A DNA stretch of 64,000 nt from Lingula anatina (lineage: Eukaryota > Brachiopoda > Lingulata > Lingulida > Lingulidae): the NCBI RefSeq assembly GCF_001039355.2, contig NW_019775636.1:323802-387801 (forward strand), in the 5' to 3' direction. The notes under the pieces are model-generated. The model was not told the DNA's origin. It made no database searches and saw nothing but the letters and a program-made list of their open reading frames with translations. Both the position numbers and the translations under genes were made by a program. Shown one piece after another: positions 27,229-40,339 of this stretch (position 1 is its first letter; each line of letters starts with the position of its first letter).

Positions 27229-27660
27229 ACATGATTACAGAGATAAGCAGTTATCTTGAGTGGTTGACTAGACTTTTACTGATTTCACTGCATGTGTAAT
27301 GGTGTAATCATAGCACAGTCACAGAGTTGTGTAATTTGTGAATTATGGATAGCTATATAGACTTTCAGTGATTTATCTGCATGAAATGTGAAAATACAAT
27401 CACAGTTATGTAGCCATCTAATACAGATAGCTTGCTATAGACTATCATTTATTTCTCTGCATGATATGTTATTATAATACAGTCACAGTTGTGTAGTTAT
27501 CTAATAGGCTATGGATAGCTAGCTATAGACTATCATTTATTTCTCTGCATGTTATATTATTATGATACAATCACAGATTTATGTAGTCACCTAATGTGAA
27601 TAGCTAGCTATAGACTGTTACTTATTTCTCTTCGTATAAAAACAGCTGTGTAGTTATCTA
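27229..27660. repeat. Degenerate tandem repeat (about 85-bp unit), copy B with an extra unit
   Basis: Same array as at 23870-24240, with one more unit at about 27433-27531 (CTTGCTATAGACT ... ATGGATAGCTAG). It looks like unequal exchange or slippage. Confidence 0.7.
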
Positions 27661-28638
27661 TTATTTACACTAATATAGCTGGACTATCACTTTCTTGCAT
27701 GTAATAGAGCAATAATGAACACTTAAGCGGGTTTTTAATAAATCATTATATTGAAAAAGGTTGCTTGCCTTACTTCAATTCCTGCTTAGATTTAATAATA
27801 AATGTAATTAGGCATTAAAGAGGAATAATTCGTTGAACCTCAAGAATTCTATACGTTGGTAAATACAAGCATGCGAACAGATGTGATACAGATTTGGGTC
27901 AAACCCCCCCCCCCCCTTAATCCCCTTGATCTCAACTGTAGCAATTGGCAGCAATGCGGCACAACCAACACCGTTAAGTCTTATTTGTGTATACAAGTAA
28001 ACTGTGATAGCTACCCGCATAGAATCAAACAAGGATCTTTTCACCACGCGAAATCGGCATTCACAATACATCGCTGGATTCTATGCTATTTATGTGATTC
28101 CTGGTAAAGTGTTCAATTTATTATTATTATTGTTTAATTATTATTATTATGATTTCATTTTTGGTTATTATTTTTCTTTGCGTAGGGATACAAAGAAGAT
28201 TGTGTAAGTGCCTCAACATGTCAGGTAACATTGTAAACCAAATTCCTTTAAAACATTAGAATGCTATAAAAAACATTGGGATAGCACCAAGCGCATATGT
28301 ATGGATTAGCCTAAAGACGTAATATTGGGGTGGGGATTGGAATGCTTTAGAGAAGATGTGAATATTACCTAGCGTAAAACAAACGGTTTTCCTCTGCATT
28401 TACCACGACAACGCTTGAAAACAATTTGAAATATTATCAATAATCTGAAGGACTGTGTTAAAGGTTCTGTTTGTTCGATGACTTTTTTTTTTATTTTTTT
28501 TTCTTTGAGAATGCGTCAGATGTAAAACTCTAGAATAGATAATATTTCACTTATTCATGTTCATTGTTCTTTCTCGTAAAATCAATTACCGGCATAATAT
28601 AAGCAACGTGGCATGAGCATTCAAAGCTTTATAACCTG

Positions 28639-31600
28639 ATGTATTTTTTCAGTCTAATTTTTTATATATGTAGAGATGCATTTTGTTATTTTTTTTATGT
28701 GTAAATAATATTACTGATTTATTTATTTTGATTTATTTCATCATTCGGTTGTTAATAAGCCTTTTATTCATTTGTTATAAATATCCCCTTTATTTCGTGT
28801 TGTTGCTTTTATATGTGTGTGTGTATAATTTGTTATTTTTTTGTATTCCACGGAAAGCATCTAGTGCACTTTGCCTCCGTTTCTTTTAATACAATACGGG
28901 GCATCACTAGGCTAGGGCCCTCTCCAGAGCTGTCAATCAAAATGGTGGCACGCTTACATGCCTAACGAGTGGTCGGAAAATGTAACAAAAGCACGATTTT
29001 CAGCCCTTTCAAAGCACCCAAACAAAATATTTTTAGATGACAATAAGCAATGGTTCCATCTGATCGTATAACCGATAACAGGTAAATTTGCCAGCTAAGC
29101 ATTTGACTAATAAGCCCTGTTAACCAACCTGTGAACGTTTTTGGCTGTTTTAACAGCTTTCTATATTGACGAGATAAGTGAATCGCTGCCAAGTATATCT
29201 CACTATCTGAGCAACCGATCGTTACAAAAGTTGCACCTATTGTTGTTAGGAATGTGGATTACAGCATGATATCAGGGGTTTAAGAGGAAATTGTTTGTTT
29301 GAAAGTTATCGCCTTTTGAAGTGAATAACCCATTGAAATATGGGCTGATTTAACGTAAAAGATGATAAAATCAAAAGTAAATAGTTTAAGACAATTCCCT
29401 GGTACCCCGCTGTAGTGCTTTCACCCAGCTTTATGAGGCCTTTTGAATCACTTGAATAGCTGTCTTGGTTATAGAGAAAATCCCAATACCGAAAACGGCA
29501 TTTTTTCCCTCAAATTGGCGCCAGAGCGTCATCCGTTGGACACTGTACTTAATCCCCGTCTTAAATTGGCCTTTTGGGAAGTTTGTTTTAATTTTTTATA
29601 AAAACTTATAAGCCCAGGGCTTTGTTTCTATGACTTTGGTCCTTTTACTATTAGTGGCCTTAAGGAAAATAAACTCCTGTGTGTTCTTTACATCTGTCAG
29701 TAACCATAATCATCAAATCCCACACACGTTTGTTTTTAGGAACAGTGAAGATGGCCACACAGCGACTACTGTGATTTTTAAATTTTTTCCCTAAAATTAC
29801 ATTTGTTTTCAGTTATTTTTATTTTTTAAATTATTTTTATTTGTGTGAGTGTACGGAATGTTATTTATTACAAGGAACAGAGTAAAAACGTTGCGAGATA
29901 GAAGAACAGAAGAACGTTTTGGTATCAGAAGAAAATGCTTCTTATTCCGGTAGTTATCTCATCACAGCAGTATATCAGGTTTCCTTAGATTACACGTTTC
30001 CTTTTTATGCGCGCATTTCCGTTCAGTCGCATATTAAATGTCTTTCATTACATCAATTTCGGAAACATAAGTGTTTTAGAAAACATTTGGTAGTATTCTG
30101 AAACCTATCCTGTAGCTATACTATTTTTTGTCACTTTTCAGTATTTCTATTTGCGATACATTATTTTTTCGATAATTTTAGTCTTGTTCAATTTTTCAGA
30201 TCTTAAATGTGTCTCACGCAGTCAACTATCTAACCTTATGTTTATTCTACTAATTGGGGGAAATGTTTCAACTTTCCCCGACGTTTCCTGTAGTTTGACG
30301 TCGCTGCAGTATTATTATTATCCTGCTATTATTGAATTTCCCCGCTGTGTTCTGATAAAGGATGTTGACTTCTCCGTTGACGCACCCACCCACAAACCCC
30401 ATCTTTTCCAATCCCAGTATTGTTGCAAATATTTAATACAAGTACGTAAATTGTCGATATCTGCCTTTGCATGTGATTCGTCTTGCCCTTTTGTTCTTAT
30501 TCATTTATTTAGTTATTATTATTATTATTATTCGTCACTTCTGCCTTGCTATGTGGATATATGTTAATATCAGTGTTTTGGCTCCCATGGCCCGATTTCT
30601 CTCTCGCAGTGTTGTTGAATATTAATATAAATACTGTGTTTGACTACTATTTAATATTAGCTGGTCTGTTAAAACAACCGTTACGTGTTTTGACGATAAT
30701 TCCCTTCACATTATTTAACCGCAATTGATCATTCTGAAATCCCTAGTTTCCCTTCTAGTTGTTCTTTTGTAACATTTATTGTATGTATATTCTTCTGCCT
30801 TTTCATCGTTCTTAACCCATGGACTTAAAACGTCTGAAGTTATTCGTACAGTAACATAGTCTAACAACTCTCTTTTATATTTCATGATGTTTATCTCGTA
30901 TTCGTGTTGTATCTTTTCTATTCTGACAAAGCCTTATTTCATTACGGAATTTCTCTTCTTTTATATGTCCACCTTTTAGCTTACTGTTTAAAATTTCATT
31001 CCTTGCGAGTCGTTACACAAGATGGAATTTCTCTTTAGTTAAAAACCTACTGACTTTGCTAGATTGCTCTTCCGAGCTATGCGCCATTGATCTTTCATTT
31101 ACCGTTGAATAAAGTGGTCCTTTATTGACGCACGCCCAAACGGTCTTGACAATTTGGAGGTGCTGCCTCCAAGAAAAGATCCCCTCAATTTGTCGCCAAT
31201 TAGCTTGAGTGCTTTTGTCAGATAAACGAGCGTGCAGGAAACGGTTGGCATGTAATAACATTTTAACGCTTTGCTGGGGAAGTGATATATTACAAGAAGA
31301 AAGAAATATTAATTGGCATTATTCACCAAAGTGTATTGTTTCCAAACGAACTCGTCTATGGTACGTCAATTGAGCAGCAACTTTATTAGAAATATCGTCA
31401 TGGAAATGTAGTTGCCAAGGCATTGTGGTAACGTGCCGATGGAACACACGAAAACGATGTGACAGGAATGCACCCTTACGGAAATTGCCATTGGGGTCTT
31501 ATAGGCCGTTCCATAAGAAATTGTCCCAACATCATGCAGGGTCCTGTAGAATCTCTATAGAGTCCCGTAGGACGCTCTGTAGGAACATTTTCGTAGAGAT

Positions 31601-32241
31601 GGTAGTCCGAGCAATGGAATTGATGGGTCCCAAATTATTAGTACAGGGTAGGGTTAACCGTAAGTGTATGGGTCAGTACTTGGACATAAAAACGTAATAT
31701 TACCCACGGTCAGTATATGGGGCCAATGACACCTGGACATGGTGATGTGGGAAAAGACTACGGTTCCCAGCGGACTACCATTCCTGTCACAACGGCATGT
31801 GAGATGATTGCTTTTGCTGCGCACGTGTCAAAACGATGCACTCAAAGGTTAAGACCTGGTGTACATATATACATAGGTAAAGCGAAACCTTCAGTCAGCA
31901 TCATAAACCCTTAATACTGTCTTGGTTCTAACTGAGATCTGCAATACAATTGTCCTTGCCAGATTTAAATTCGGCGTCCTTTTGTGGCTGCTGAAAGTGA
32001 TGTTCCAGAAAAAAACGCTCATTTTGTTTCTTCGGCAGTGCTCACCAAATTGGCGATGCTTTCAACACAGAAACACAGAGAGAGATATTAATTGGAATTT
32101 TTAAAAATGGTCAACTAGTAAATACTGCTATTGTGATGCTTTAGACACCCAAGGTACAACTTTATCTGTTTGTTTGTCGGTCTGTCTGTACACATGGTTG
32201 ATGGGCCACTGAAGCTCCTTTCTAATGGTACATCCGGGTCA
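28639..32241. other. Intergenic region, no recognised gene
   Basis: AT-rich, with frames of up to 138 codons that are low-complexity or motif-free. The one at 30151-30567 is rich in Ile, Phe, Leu and Tyr because of TTATTA-type sequence and lacks flanking splice logic. It contains a member of the GGAATGGTAGTCC element family (31598-31792). The 3'UTR of the minus-strand cysteine-rich gene must lie at its right end; no close polyadenylation signal was found. Confidence 0.5.
31598..31792. mobile_element. MITE-like element, family with GGAATGGTAGTCC ends, copy 2
   Basis: The left end is AGATGGTAGTCCGAG and the right end GGTTCCCAGCGGACTACCATTCCTGTCAC, giving terminal inverted repeats. Internal GGTCCCAAATTATTAGTACAGG and GGGTTAACCG motifs match the copy at 21424-21579. 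The short open frames here are explained by the repeat. Confidence 0.65.
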
Positions 32242-35200
32242 TCACTCTGCCTCAGCCCGCTCTCCACCCAACCTTAACTTGTCACCTCCCAGGAATGTAT
32301 TCATACGCCGGCAGTAGTTCAGGCAGACCGGAAGTTTCTGCCTACAGCGCTCCAGACAGCCTCGGTGTGGAGGCCCCAGGGAGGGGTAACACATGACGTC
32401 ACAGGCCATATTGTACGCCTTGCATTTGTCCTGGAAGAATATTGAAACACTTACGTTACGGGTGGAACGAAATATCATTTCTGGAAGTTGTGAATCACGA
32501 AAGTGACTCGTCACTTTCGTACTTTAATCCGTACTGGAACATCTTTAAAAAAAAAAAATGAACAAAGGCATCCCATCAAAAACGAGTTGCGCAAAACCAG
32601 AAATGTATTCTGTTTCCTATTATCAGCCGAAACATTTTGTGTTACGGGATTTTCTATTTAATTGTATCTATTAAACATGAATATGCACTTGATAGATCGA
32701 TAAAAATAATTAACCTTTTAATAATTAATAGCCAAGTGCATACAAGCAAATCGCTCACCCCCTAATGAATTACTATGCATTATTGATGTTGAATTAACTA
32801 ATTATCACTGACTTAAGTTCTGTCTTACGATCATATAGACTGTACTGCGAAGAGTTTCTAAATCTGAACCGATTGCTTCTTTTCTGTGGCTGAAAACTCT
32901 GAGCTTTACATACAGCGGGAGAACGTTTTGACAGCATATTATACTCCCTGACAAAGTGTCACGCAATAATCGATTTGCAAGGCGAATAGGGAAGTGTTTG
33001 TATCCTCGACTCCAAAATCGATTAAAACCACGTAATGTGAGGATCGCACCTGCGCCTATCAGGTACGTGATATACTCATTTTTTTATGATGACGGGAAAT
33101 AGTATACTTACGCGTCTTCTCTAATTGCTCAGGAACATTTGTTTCGACGTTTGATGTCATACGGATGCTTGCTATACTTATATTTTTATAATGACGGGAA
33201 ATCATGCTCTTACTTATCCTATCTAATTGCTCGAGCAAATTTGTTTTGAGTTTTCACTATGAAAAAATTTGAAAGATAAGAAAAGTTTAAATTTTGGAAT
33301 AGATAGAAATAATGGAATATTTATGTTCATTTGTGATAAGATTGTACGGCACTCTAAAAAATAAGTCAAAATCATTGTGTTAGTCACGCTCAGATGCTGA
33401 TTTCCGTGCTTGAAAACGGTTTTCAAATAAAAAAAATTCAAGCTGTACGGCATTTTCGTCAAGAGCTGGACTGTAAGTTAGTGCGGAGAATTTTTTTGTA
33501 ATAGATGTAAGGTGGTTGTTTTTAACAAAAAAATACAAAATTGTCACAAAGTTAAGGACAAGTTAAGGACAAAGTAAAAAGGACACCGTGAGCACGCTCG
33601 ACAAATGAACCACCCTTAGTCGAGTTTGAACGTAATTTATCCTCCAAACTTGAAAATTCTTCGAAATATCACTTAAGCACTGGGTAATTAGACTAACGCA
33701 ATAACATGATTAAAAACGCTTCTTTCAATGTATTTGAATGTTGCAATTCAAAACTCGAAAGTAAAAACGCGGTACTTAAGCAATATTACTTCACGAAGGT
33801 GTGATCAAGGTATCCGGGACAACCCTCTCGTCACTCTCGCTGATTAAAACCGAGTCAGGTTATTGTTGAATTTATTCCTGTCATAAAGAAAAAAGACTTA
33901 TGAACGGACAGACAGGCAGATAGATAGATAGATAGATAATGCAAAAGTTTCATTTGTTTTACAATTCGTGTGAAATTAAATGTGTTGTGGATGCACGAGG
34001 CATTTTGACCTGTTTCATCCCAACCTAATCGATGACACACTGAAAGACCGTCCTAGTGCTCTAATTCTCTTTAACACACTCTTGCAGAAGGGAAGTTGTT
34101 CACCCATTGCCGTGTTTCCTATTTGCGTAAGTTTACCTTACCATCTGTTGCTGATTTCTCTTGATGTGCAATCTACTATTCATTATCAATCAAATCACCC
34201 ATCTGTCTTTCCACAGTTCGCTTCTATTTACTTTCCTATTCTGTGTTCACTTTAACTCCCTTTCATTTCAAAGACCGGCGAGATTTCTCTTTAGCTAGTA
34301 CGATATCTTTTATTCTGAGAACAGCCTTACACTGTCAGGGTTATGGTGATCGGTAATCGTATCTTAATATATTTTACAAAGAAATAATAAAGAATGACGA
34401 AAATCGTGTACTTATACTAGACTTTTATGGTTACGGTGTAAGCGTATATTGTCAGTGCAGTTCACAGAAGAAAACAGGGTGACGGTAATCGTGTATTAAT
34501 AAATGTGAGTAACCATGCACGGAATTTCCTTGACATACAAGTCGTTCAAAAAATGGAATCAAATTACAAAACATATCTGCATCTGTAATGGAAACTTTTA
34601 CTCGGCGTCCATTCAATATTGGAACGCTTTTTGTCTGTGGGCTGGGTCCAGTTAACGGTAATTTCCTATACATTTACATGATTGTGAAAACCGCTGTCGC
34701 GCATATTCCAAAAGGAAGCTGCCTTTTGTTCCAAGTGATTGAATCAGTGCCGTGGATTTTGTATGGTCACTGACCCGACTACTTAACATCGGTGCCATGC
34801 GTTCAACGCGCTGTGACAGGGTATTTGCATGGATGATCGCATGGCATCAGTAATATTTAATGGGCTTTTAAAGGTTATTCATCACTTCGAATGCACTTTT
34901 CTGTTGTAGAGAAAGCATGTTGTGACTGTAGCGCGATTGTACACGGTTAAATTTCTGAATCATTTATGTACATAGAGACAGGGGGCATTGAAGACAATGG
35001 ATGTCAGGATTAAATTATGTAATACTGATATTGCGTTGAAGCATTTAAAGGTTTCCACTCACCCGCCCACGCACCGACCCGGCAGTGTTATCCACTGAGT
35101 TTTAACTTTTTATTGGTCACTCGGGGGCGATTTCACGGTTTTTGGTTCCATTTAAATTTACGACAGGCAAGCCATACTGACAAGTATTCATAAATCTTAT

Positions 35201-37716
35201 AAAGTTATTAAAGGGTTAATATCTCTTCGTATGAGGTCTATATTTCACAATAAAACATTGTGAATAACTCATAGAAATATAATATATTCTGTTGTACCAC
35301 AAAAACGGCAGTTATAGCTATTATTCTGATATCTGAGTTTGTCTTTAGACCACGTGACCTCCATAGATGGCTATACCCTGTAATAATCTCTTAAGAGATT
35401 AAAACAAAAAAAAAATTTTTAGAAAAAAAACAGGGACTAACTTTGAATGTAAAAATGGATTCATGAACCATTGGTAAGTATGGGGAAATTGTTGTTTACT
35501 CCAGGAAAATTCATTTTTTGGCCAGAACGAAGAGTTATTATCCCTTTAACCTCTTTTCTCTAAAATGTTAAATTACACTAAACATATCACGTAAATCAAT
35601 GGATTTTTAATAGATTTCATTAGTTTAATTTACGAAAACCGACAAGTGACAAGTACATTCACTGTCGCGCAAACCGCAGACTCTTGGGTCAAAGTGGAAG
35701 CTCTACGTTTATGATATTCTTTCTCGGTAAGATTTTCCTTGGCAGTAAGTTTTAACTTATATTGCATGGGTACATGTAACATCGTATAGTAGGATTTAAC
35801 AAAATTTCTAGACATTAATGTATGAAATGATTTTGATAAATTGGTACAGAGATTTGAGACTATACGTCAGTCACTGAAAGATTTGTCAATAAGATTATTG
35901 GTAATTCGTTTAATGAACGTACTTTTCAATGCACGAATTATGAGTTAATAAAGATTATTCGTTCCGAACGCCCTACAACTGTGCTCTTTCTAACACGAGA
36001 CATAGGACGCACAAGTGCCGTACGAGTGCAGATAACAACTAACAACAGAACAAACTAAAGCTATAAGTATCCAGTGAACACATTATTTCAGCATGTGGAA
36101 TGGCACTCAGATTCAGAGTCCCGTTTATGCCCAAATTACAACACTTTAGCGATTTATTGGAAATGACTCGTAAATCCAAGGCAAATGAAACTAATTGGTT
36201 ATTATTTTATATACTTTACGTCCAAATAAGTCCACTTAGGTGCATTGGTTTGTGTTTCTCTGTCTTACACTACACATTCCTGTGCTATTACACTCAGCTT
36301 GATCTGAAACAATTTTTCATTCTTTTTACTATTTTCCCAAATGCACTTCTGCTGTTTGGGTTCAGATTATTCAGAATATCACAAAGGGACCCCTCACAAT
36401 GAATTTTGTCAATCTAGTTACTGCGCTCTAACTTCTCGTGGACTCTCTGCATTCAGTCATATTAACAGATGTATACGCCTCCTGTGGAAACAAAAGGAGG
36501 CGTTTGAGGTTGTTAATCTGATTGCATTTCGGCGAAAATCGCCGTGAAGTAAGTGCGCATTAGGTTGGTCAACACAATCCATTGCGAACGTACCCAAAGG
36601 CCCCACAACCATAGGATATACATACAAGACATACTCCTGTTCTCAGTCTGTCGATGAGATCTAGAAACGTTTTTGTTTTTTATAAACTCAAAATAAACCG
36701 CATATTCACCAGCTACGTTTTTTTAATCAAATTTGGGTTGCGGATATCGACTTAATTAGGTTGTGATAGAATAGGTAAAAAAGGGTGATATTAAATACAG
36801 CGTATTCGTGAAAAACAAAGAAAAATACAGAAACAGACAATAATGTTTTGAATTGTCCACACGTAAAAAAGACAGAAAAATAAAACTAATAGAACGACAA
36901 CACAATAGGATTTCTAAAATAACTGCTTATGTTAGCGTAAAGTGTAAAGGTTCAGCAAAACAATGCAAAGATGATAAGTCGCTTACAGGCCTTGTGAACT
37001 GTATACACGACAGTCGACAGAAAGCTAAGAGGACAGCAACACAACAGCGTTGTTAAAAGAATTGTATGTGTTCACTTGAAGTGCCGAGATTCAACAATAA
37101 GATGTAAAGAGGGTGGTCGCTCACAGGTCTTTACCCACTCAAACTGTAGTCGGAGCTTAAACCTCGTTACTGAACGCTATGTTAGCTTCCATGGGTGCTA
37201 TGCTGTGGATAGAACGCGTGTTAGGTTTGAAAATTGTGCTTGTATGCGTGATTCTTCCACTTGATGTGTTATAATTGAACAAATATTACATTATGTATTC
37301 CCTTAACTGGCAGCTGGTGTGCGTATGTGAGCTTACTTTGTCTAAAAATCCATAGATATTTTGATATCATAACTTGATATGGAACTTAAGTTACGAGTAT
37401 CTATAATTGTTCAGTAAGCCACAAAGATTGTTTTATATTTTTGATTTGTATCTACTGAATTGTCAAAAGAGCATCACTATCTAAATGTCTCTGATATTAC
37501 CTTCAAGCGTATAAATCTTCTAATCAAGCAATATGTACCAATTTTTTAACAGGTTAAACACAGATAAGTAAGTAAAAAAACAGTGTTATTGCCACTCACC
37601 CAGCATCCGTCTGTTGCGTCCCCTACAGCCACATTTAGTATCAAAACCAGAAAAATCGCAAAACATGCCCAAGACTTAAAGCCAGACCTGCTGCCGTGTC
37701 CAATGGGAATTGTCAT
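32242..37716 (-). CDS. Secreted eight-cysteine protein with four CX3C pairs, 101 aa, two exons
   Basis: Exon 1 is complement(37600-37716): ATG in an AAAATGA context, 39 codons, then donor GTGAGT. Exon 2 is complement(32242-32430): acceptor ATTCTTCCAG, 62 codons, TGA. Both borders are phase 0, across a 5169-nt intron. Residues 15-31 are a strong signal-peptide core (FAIFLVLILNVAVG), with likely cleavage near residue 32. The mature part holds eight cysteines spaced C-X3-C-X6-C-X3-C-X10-C-X3-C-X6-C-X3-C, with the first Cys in exon 1 and the rest in exon 2. This mirror-symmetric pattern suggests a disulfide-linked helical hairpin. The C-terminal 20 residues are charged and cysteine-free. I do not recognise the family; twin CX3C also occurs in mitochondrial small Tim proteins, but this one is secreted. 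It could be a secreted peptide, venom-like or antimicrobial protein, or matrix component. An unseen phase-0 exon between the two is possible. Confidence 0.7.
36386..36595. mobile_element. Palindromic MITE in the intron of the cysteine-rich gene
   Basis: The left arm begins GGGACCCCTCACAATGAATTTTG and the right arm ends CAATCCATTGCGAACGTACCC. The arms stay complementary, with mismatches, to the centre at ACGCCTCCTGTGG / AAAAGGAGGCGT. It is the same family as the element at 41738-41945, sharing the ACGCCTCC core, the CTGATTGCATTTCGGCGAAA-type arm and the ends. Confidence 0.75.
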
Positions 37717-39597
37717 TTTGATGGTCGTCTCGTGTTCTGGTCTTCTCCTGCGTGATGATCGTTTTGTGATTGTTATCTGAAGTCAGTATTGGCTTCTGGA
37801 AATCAAAACCAGTAGCGCGGTTAAGTAGTAGGCAAATGAGAGTGGGAGTGTCGGGTTGAAATCGCGTCATTACCCAAAAAGGCTGGATGAGAGAGATCAA
37901 CTGTAAAAATTGCTTCTCACGTGATCTCGGATTTTTGCTCGTGTCACTTCAAGTGGGGCCTATGTCTAATTAAACGATTTATTGATGATAATTTTTGTTA
38001 AACTGCCTTGTCGCCCCACTTGAAGGCTGAATACTTATATAATTCACTGGATACTTGAGATTTTGTGGGTTTGAAAGAAGTTCAGAAACAAAATAACTTT
38101 CATTGATTCTTTTCTGCGTCATAAGGTTTATAATATTTCCATTTTTGTGAATCATTCTGGTTCTTTAATCTAATACACTATTCCTTCAGGCGGTTTGCAT
38201 TGTGAAAAAGCCAAGAAATCACATATTGCATTGTCAATATCTGTTCGCAGAGGAATATTCAGCGACCGCGCTGCCGGTCCTTGTGGCTATATATTTAGTC
38301 AGTAATTGATTGAGAGAAAAACGTAAATTTTGCGGATGTTACCAATTAGGGCTTAAAAGGGTTTTAGCTTAGATTACGGGATTTGACGGTGAGTGTCGGG
38401 TATCTTTTATACATCAAATCATTGTCCTTCTAACTGATAGGGAATCATATAGCACAATGGTGTTGATAATAACATATGGGGAGGTGTTCACAAAAATAAA
38501 TTAATTTATTGATTTTCAACATTACCTAGCGATTTGAACTAAATACAATTTCCTGACAATATGGCATATTTTGGCAATCATAGAGATAACTGAAGACGTA
38601 AGCATAAGGAGGAAAGTGGATTAAATAAAATAAAAATGTATGTATCCATAAGCACGAGTCTGGCAGTTGATAAAAAGGAGATAAAAGAAGGAATTTAGTT
38701 GATGTGCAATGCAGAAACTGATGAAAATATAGTTTTTATTAATTTTTTTTACTGAGAACATTGAACAATTAACCTCATTAGAATGAAAAGTGTAATTTCA
38801 GCTCACTTCAAACATGCAGTCGACTACTGAGTTAATCACATAAAATAAAAGATGATGTCATTAGCTTTGAAAAAGCTACATAAAATTAGGGCATATTTTA
38901 CTGTCTTACTTATTTTTTATGTGATACCGCCCGTTTGTGCGACTGTGCTTTAGTAATTTCAGCTATCTCCTCCTAAAGTACTGGAGTTAGGAAGTTTAAA
39001 CTTTGGTGATTGGTAGACCCGTAGTCAAGGATGTGCATGGGTATTTCAGAATATTAGTGCGACAGGGGGTTGGGCTGTCCCTGGGGGTGGTTGATTCTAA
39101 ATTCTTTTCATATTGAAATTTCTGCTTTCTCCTCCTAGACCATTAGGCAGTTGACGCTGTGGTGATTGGTAGACCCGTCGTCAGGAATATGCATGGACAT
39201 TTCAGAATGGGCTAGGCCTACTATTGAGACAGGGGGTTGACGGGTTGGGCTGTAGGCCTACATGGGGGGTGGTTGATTCTAAATGATTTCACTTTTTATT
39301 TTCTTTGAAGTCCCCCCTAGATCATAAGAGTTAGGATGAAGACATATAATAGGCCTACTGAATATATTTCTATTATAATTATATATGATGTTCAATATGA
39401 ATATTCTTGATATATAATATGTATATGTTAATATGGGATGGGTCCCTAGGGATGAGGTGCTCTTGACGATGTGGGGAAGTGCAGGGATATGCTGTGGCTC
39501 GTTTTTATCATTATTATTTTATTTTAATTGAGAAAAATAGGGTTTGGTGTATGCGATCTCGAATGACATGAAAAAATCAGCGACCTTCGTCAGAAAT
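37717..39597. other. Intergenic region between the cysteine-rich gene and the tRNA
   Basis: It includes the upstream region of the minus-strand gene and a roughly 160-bp imperfect direct repeat (38958-39290). No other gene is recognised. Confidence 0.5.
38958..39290. repeat. Two-copy direct repeat, about 160 bp
   Basis: Both copies contain the order TTTC...CTCCTCCTA, GTGATTGGTAGACCCGT.GTCA, GCATGG..ATTTCAGAAT, GACAGGGGGTTG, GGGCTGT and GGGTGGTTGATTCTAAAT. The second copy carries small insertions. Confidence 0.75.
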
Positions 39598-39702
39598 GGC
39601 TCCGTGGCGCAATGGATAGCGCGTCGGACTTCTAGTGGTTATATATATAATATATATATAAAAGGTATTCGGAGGCTGTGGGTTCGAGTCCCACCGGAGT
39701 CG
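39598..39702 (+). tRNA. tRNA-Arg (anticodon UCU) with a 32-nt intron
   Basis: Acceptor stem GGCTCCG (39598-39604) pairs with CGGAGTC (39695-39701, one G-T), with discriminator G at 39702. The D arm is GCGC-AATGGATA-GCGC. The anticodon stem is TCGGA/TTCGG and the loop CTTCTA carries TCT at 39631-39633. The T arm is GTGGG-TTCGAGT-CCCAC. The intron (39635-39666) follows position 37, the usual nuclear intron site, and is nearly all AT. Box A and box B (GGTTCGAGTCC) are intact. Confidence 0.95.
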
Positions 39703-39708
39703 TTACAC

Positions 39709-39712
39709 TTTT
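39709..39712 (+). terminator. RNA polymerase III terminator (TTTT)
   Basis: A run of four T begins seven nucleotides after the tRNA 3' end, the usual Pol III stop. Confidence 0.7.
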
Positions 39713-40297
39713 CCATTTTCTGTATTTTACCTCCTTGAACGGGAAATGCACAAAGAACGTAAGCAAAATACACGAGAACGCCGTTATATATCTTATTATT
39801 TCCTACACTCTGTAGTAACAGCCCCACAGTTTATATACCTGCAACAAGGGCGACCACTTCTAAAAACTAGGTCAAAGTTAAATTTAGAACTAGGTCACGT
39901 CGCCATTTTTATGCTCAGGTGAAATTCGTTGAGGTCTACGAACTAGGCTGCTGACGATGAGATGATACTAAGACAGTAAACAAAGGCGAGCCTTAAGAGG
40001 GGCACAGTATGGTGAACTGTACCTAATAAGAATGCGTTCCTTAATAGTTTCACCTGGAAGGAATGCCAGAGCATGAATGTGAGTTACACTGTAACTTACA
40101 GGTATCCATTGATACAAAGATAAATGACGTGTGCAGGTAGCCGTAAGATTAACATGCTTTAAACGGAAAGGTATTTCCCTTGCCTCGAACGCACTCGCCT
40201 GAGTAGCTGTAGATAAACCTCTGCAGATTCTCGATGCCATAAACTAAATCATGCTCTTTGTGTTTCTCTTGTAGGACCTACAAAATAACTCAAATCT

Positions 40298-40339
<42 letters not shown>

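Larger units (their letters stand above)
25197..28638. repeat. Second large direct duplication, copy B (non-coding)
   Basis: This repeats 21871-25191. Length differences come mainly from a much longer (AT)n tract (25914-25954), one extra tandem-repeat unit (about 27433-27531) and homopolymer changes. It ends in TTTATAACCTG, where copy A meets the N at 25194. No gene is recognised. Confidence 0.9.

Noticed and set aside
30151-30567. 138-codon plus-strand frame with hydrophobic composition
   Set aside because: Composition follows from TTATTA-rich DNA; no homology recognised and no supporting exon signals.
31425-31914. Open frames of 65-90 codons
   Set aside because: Largely lie in the dispersed GGAATGGTAGTCC element and are not shared as frames with its other copies.
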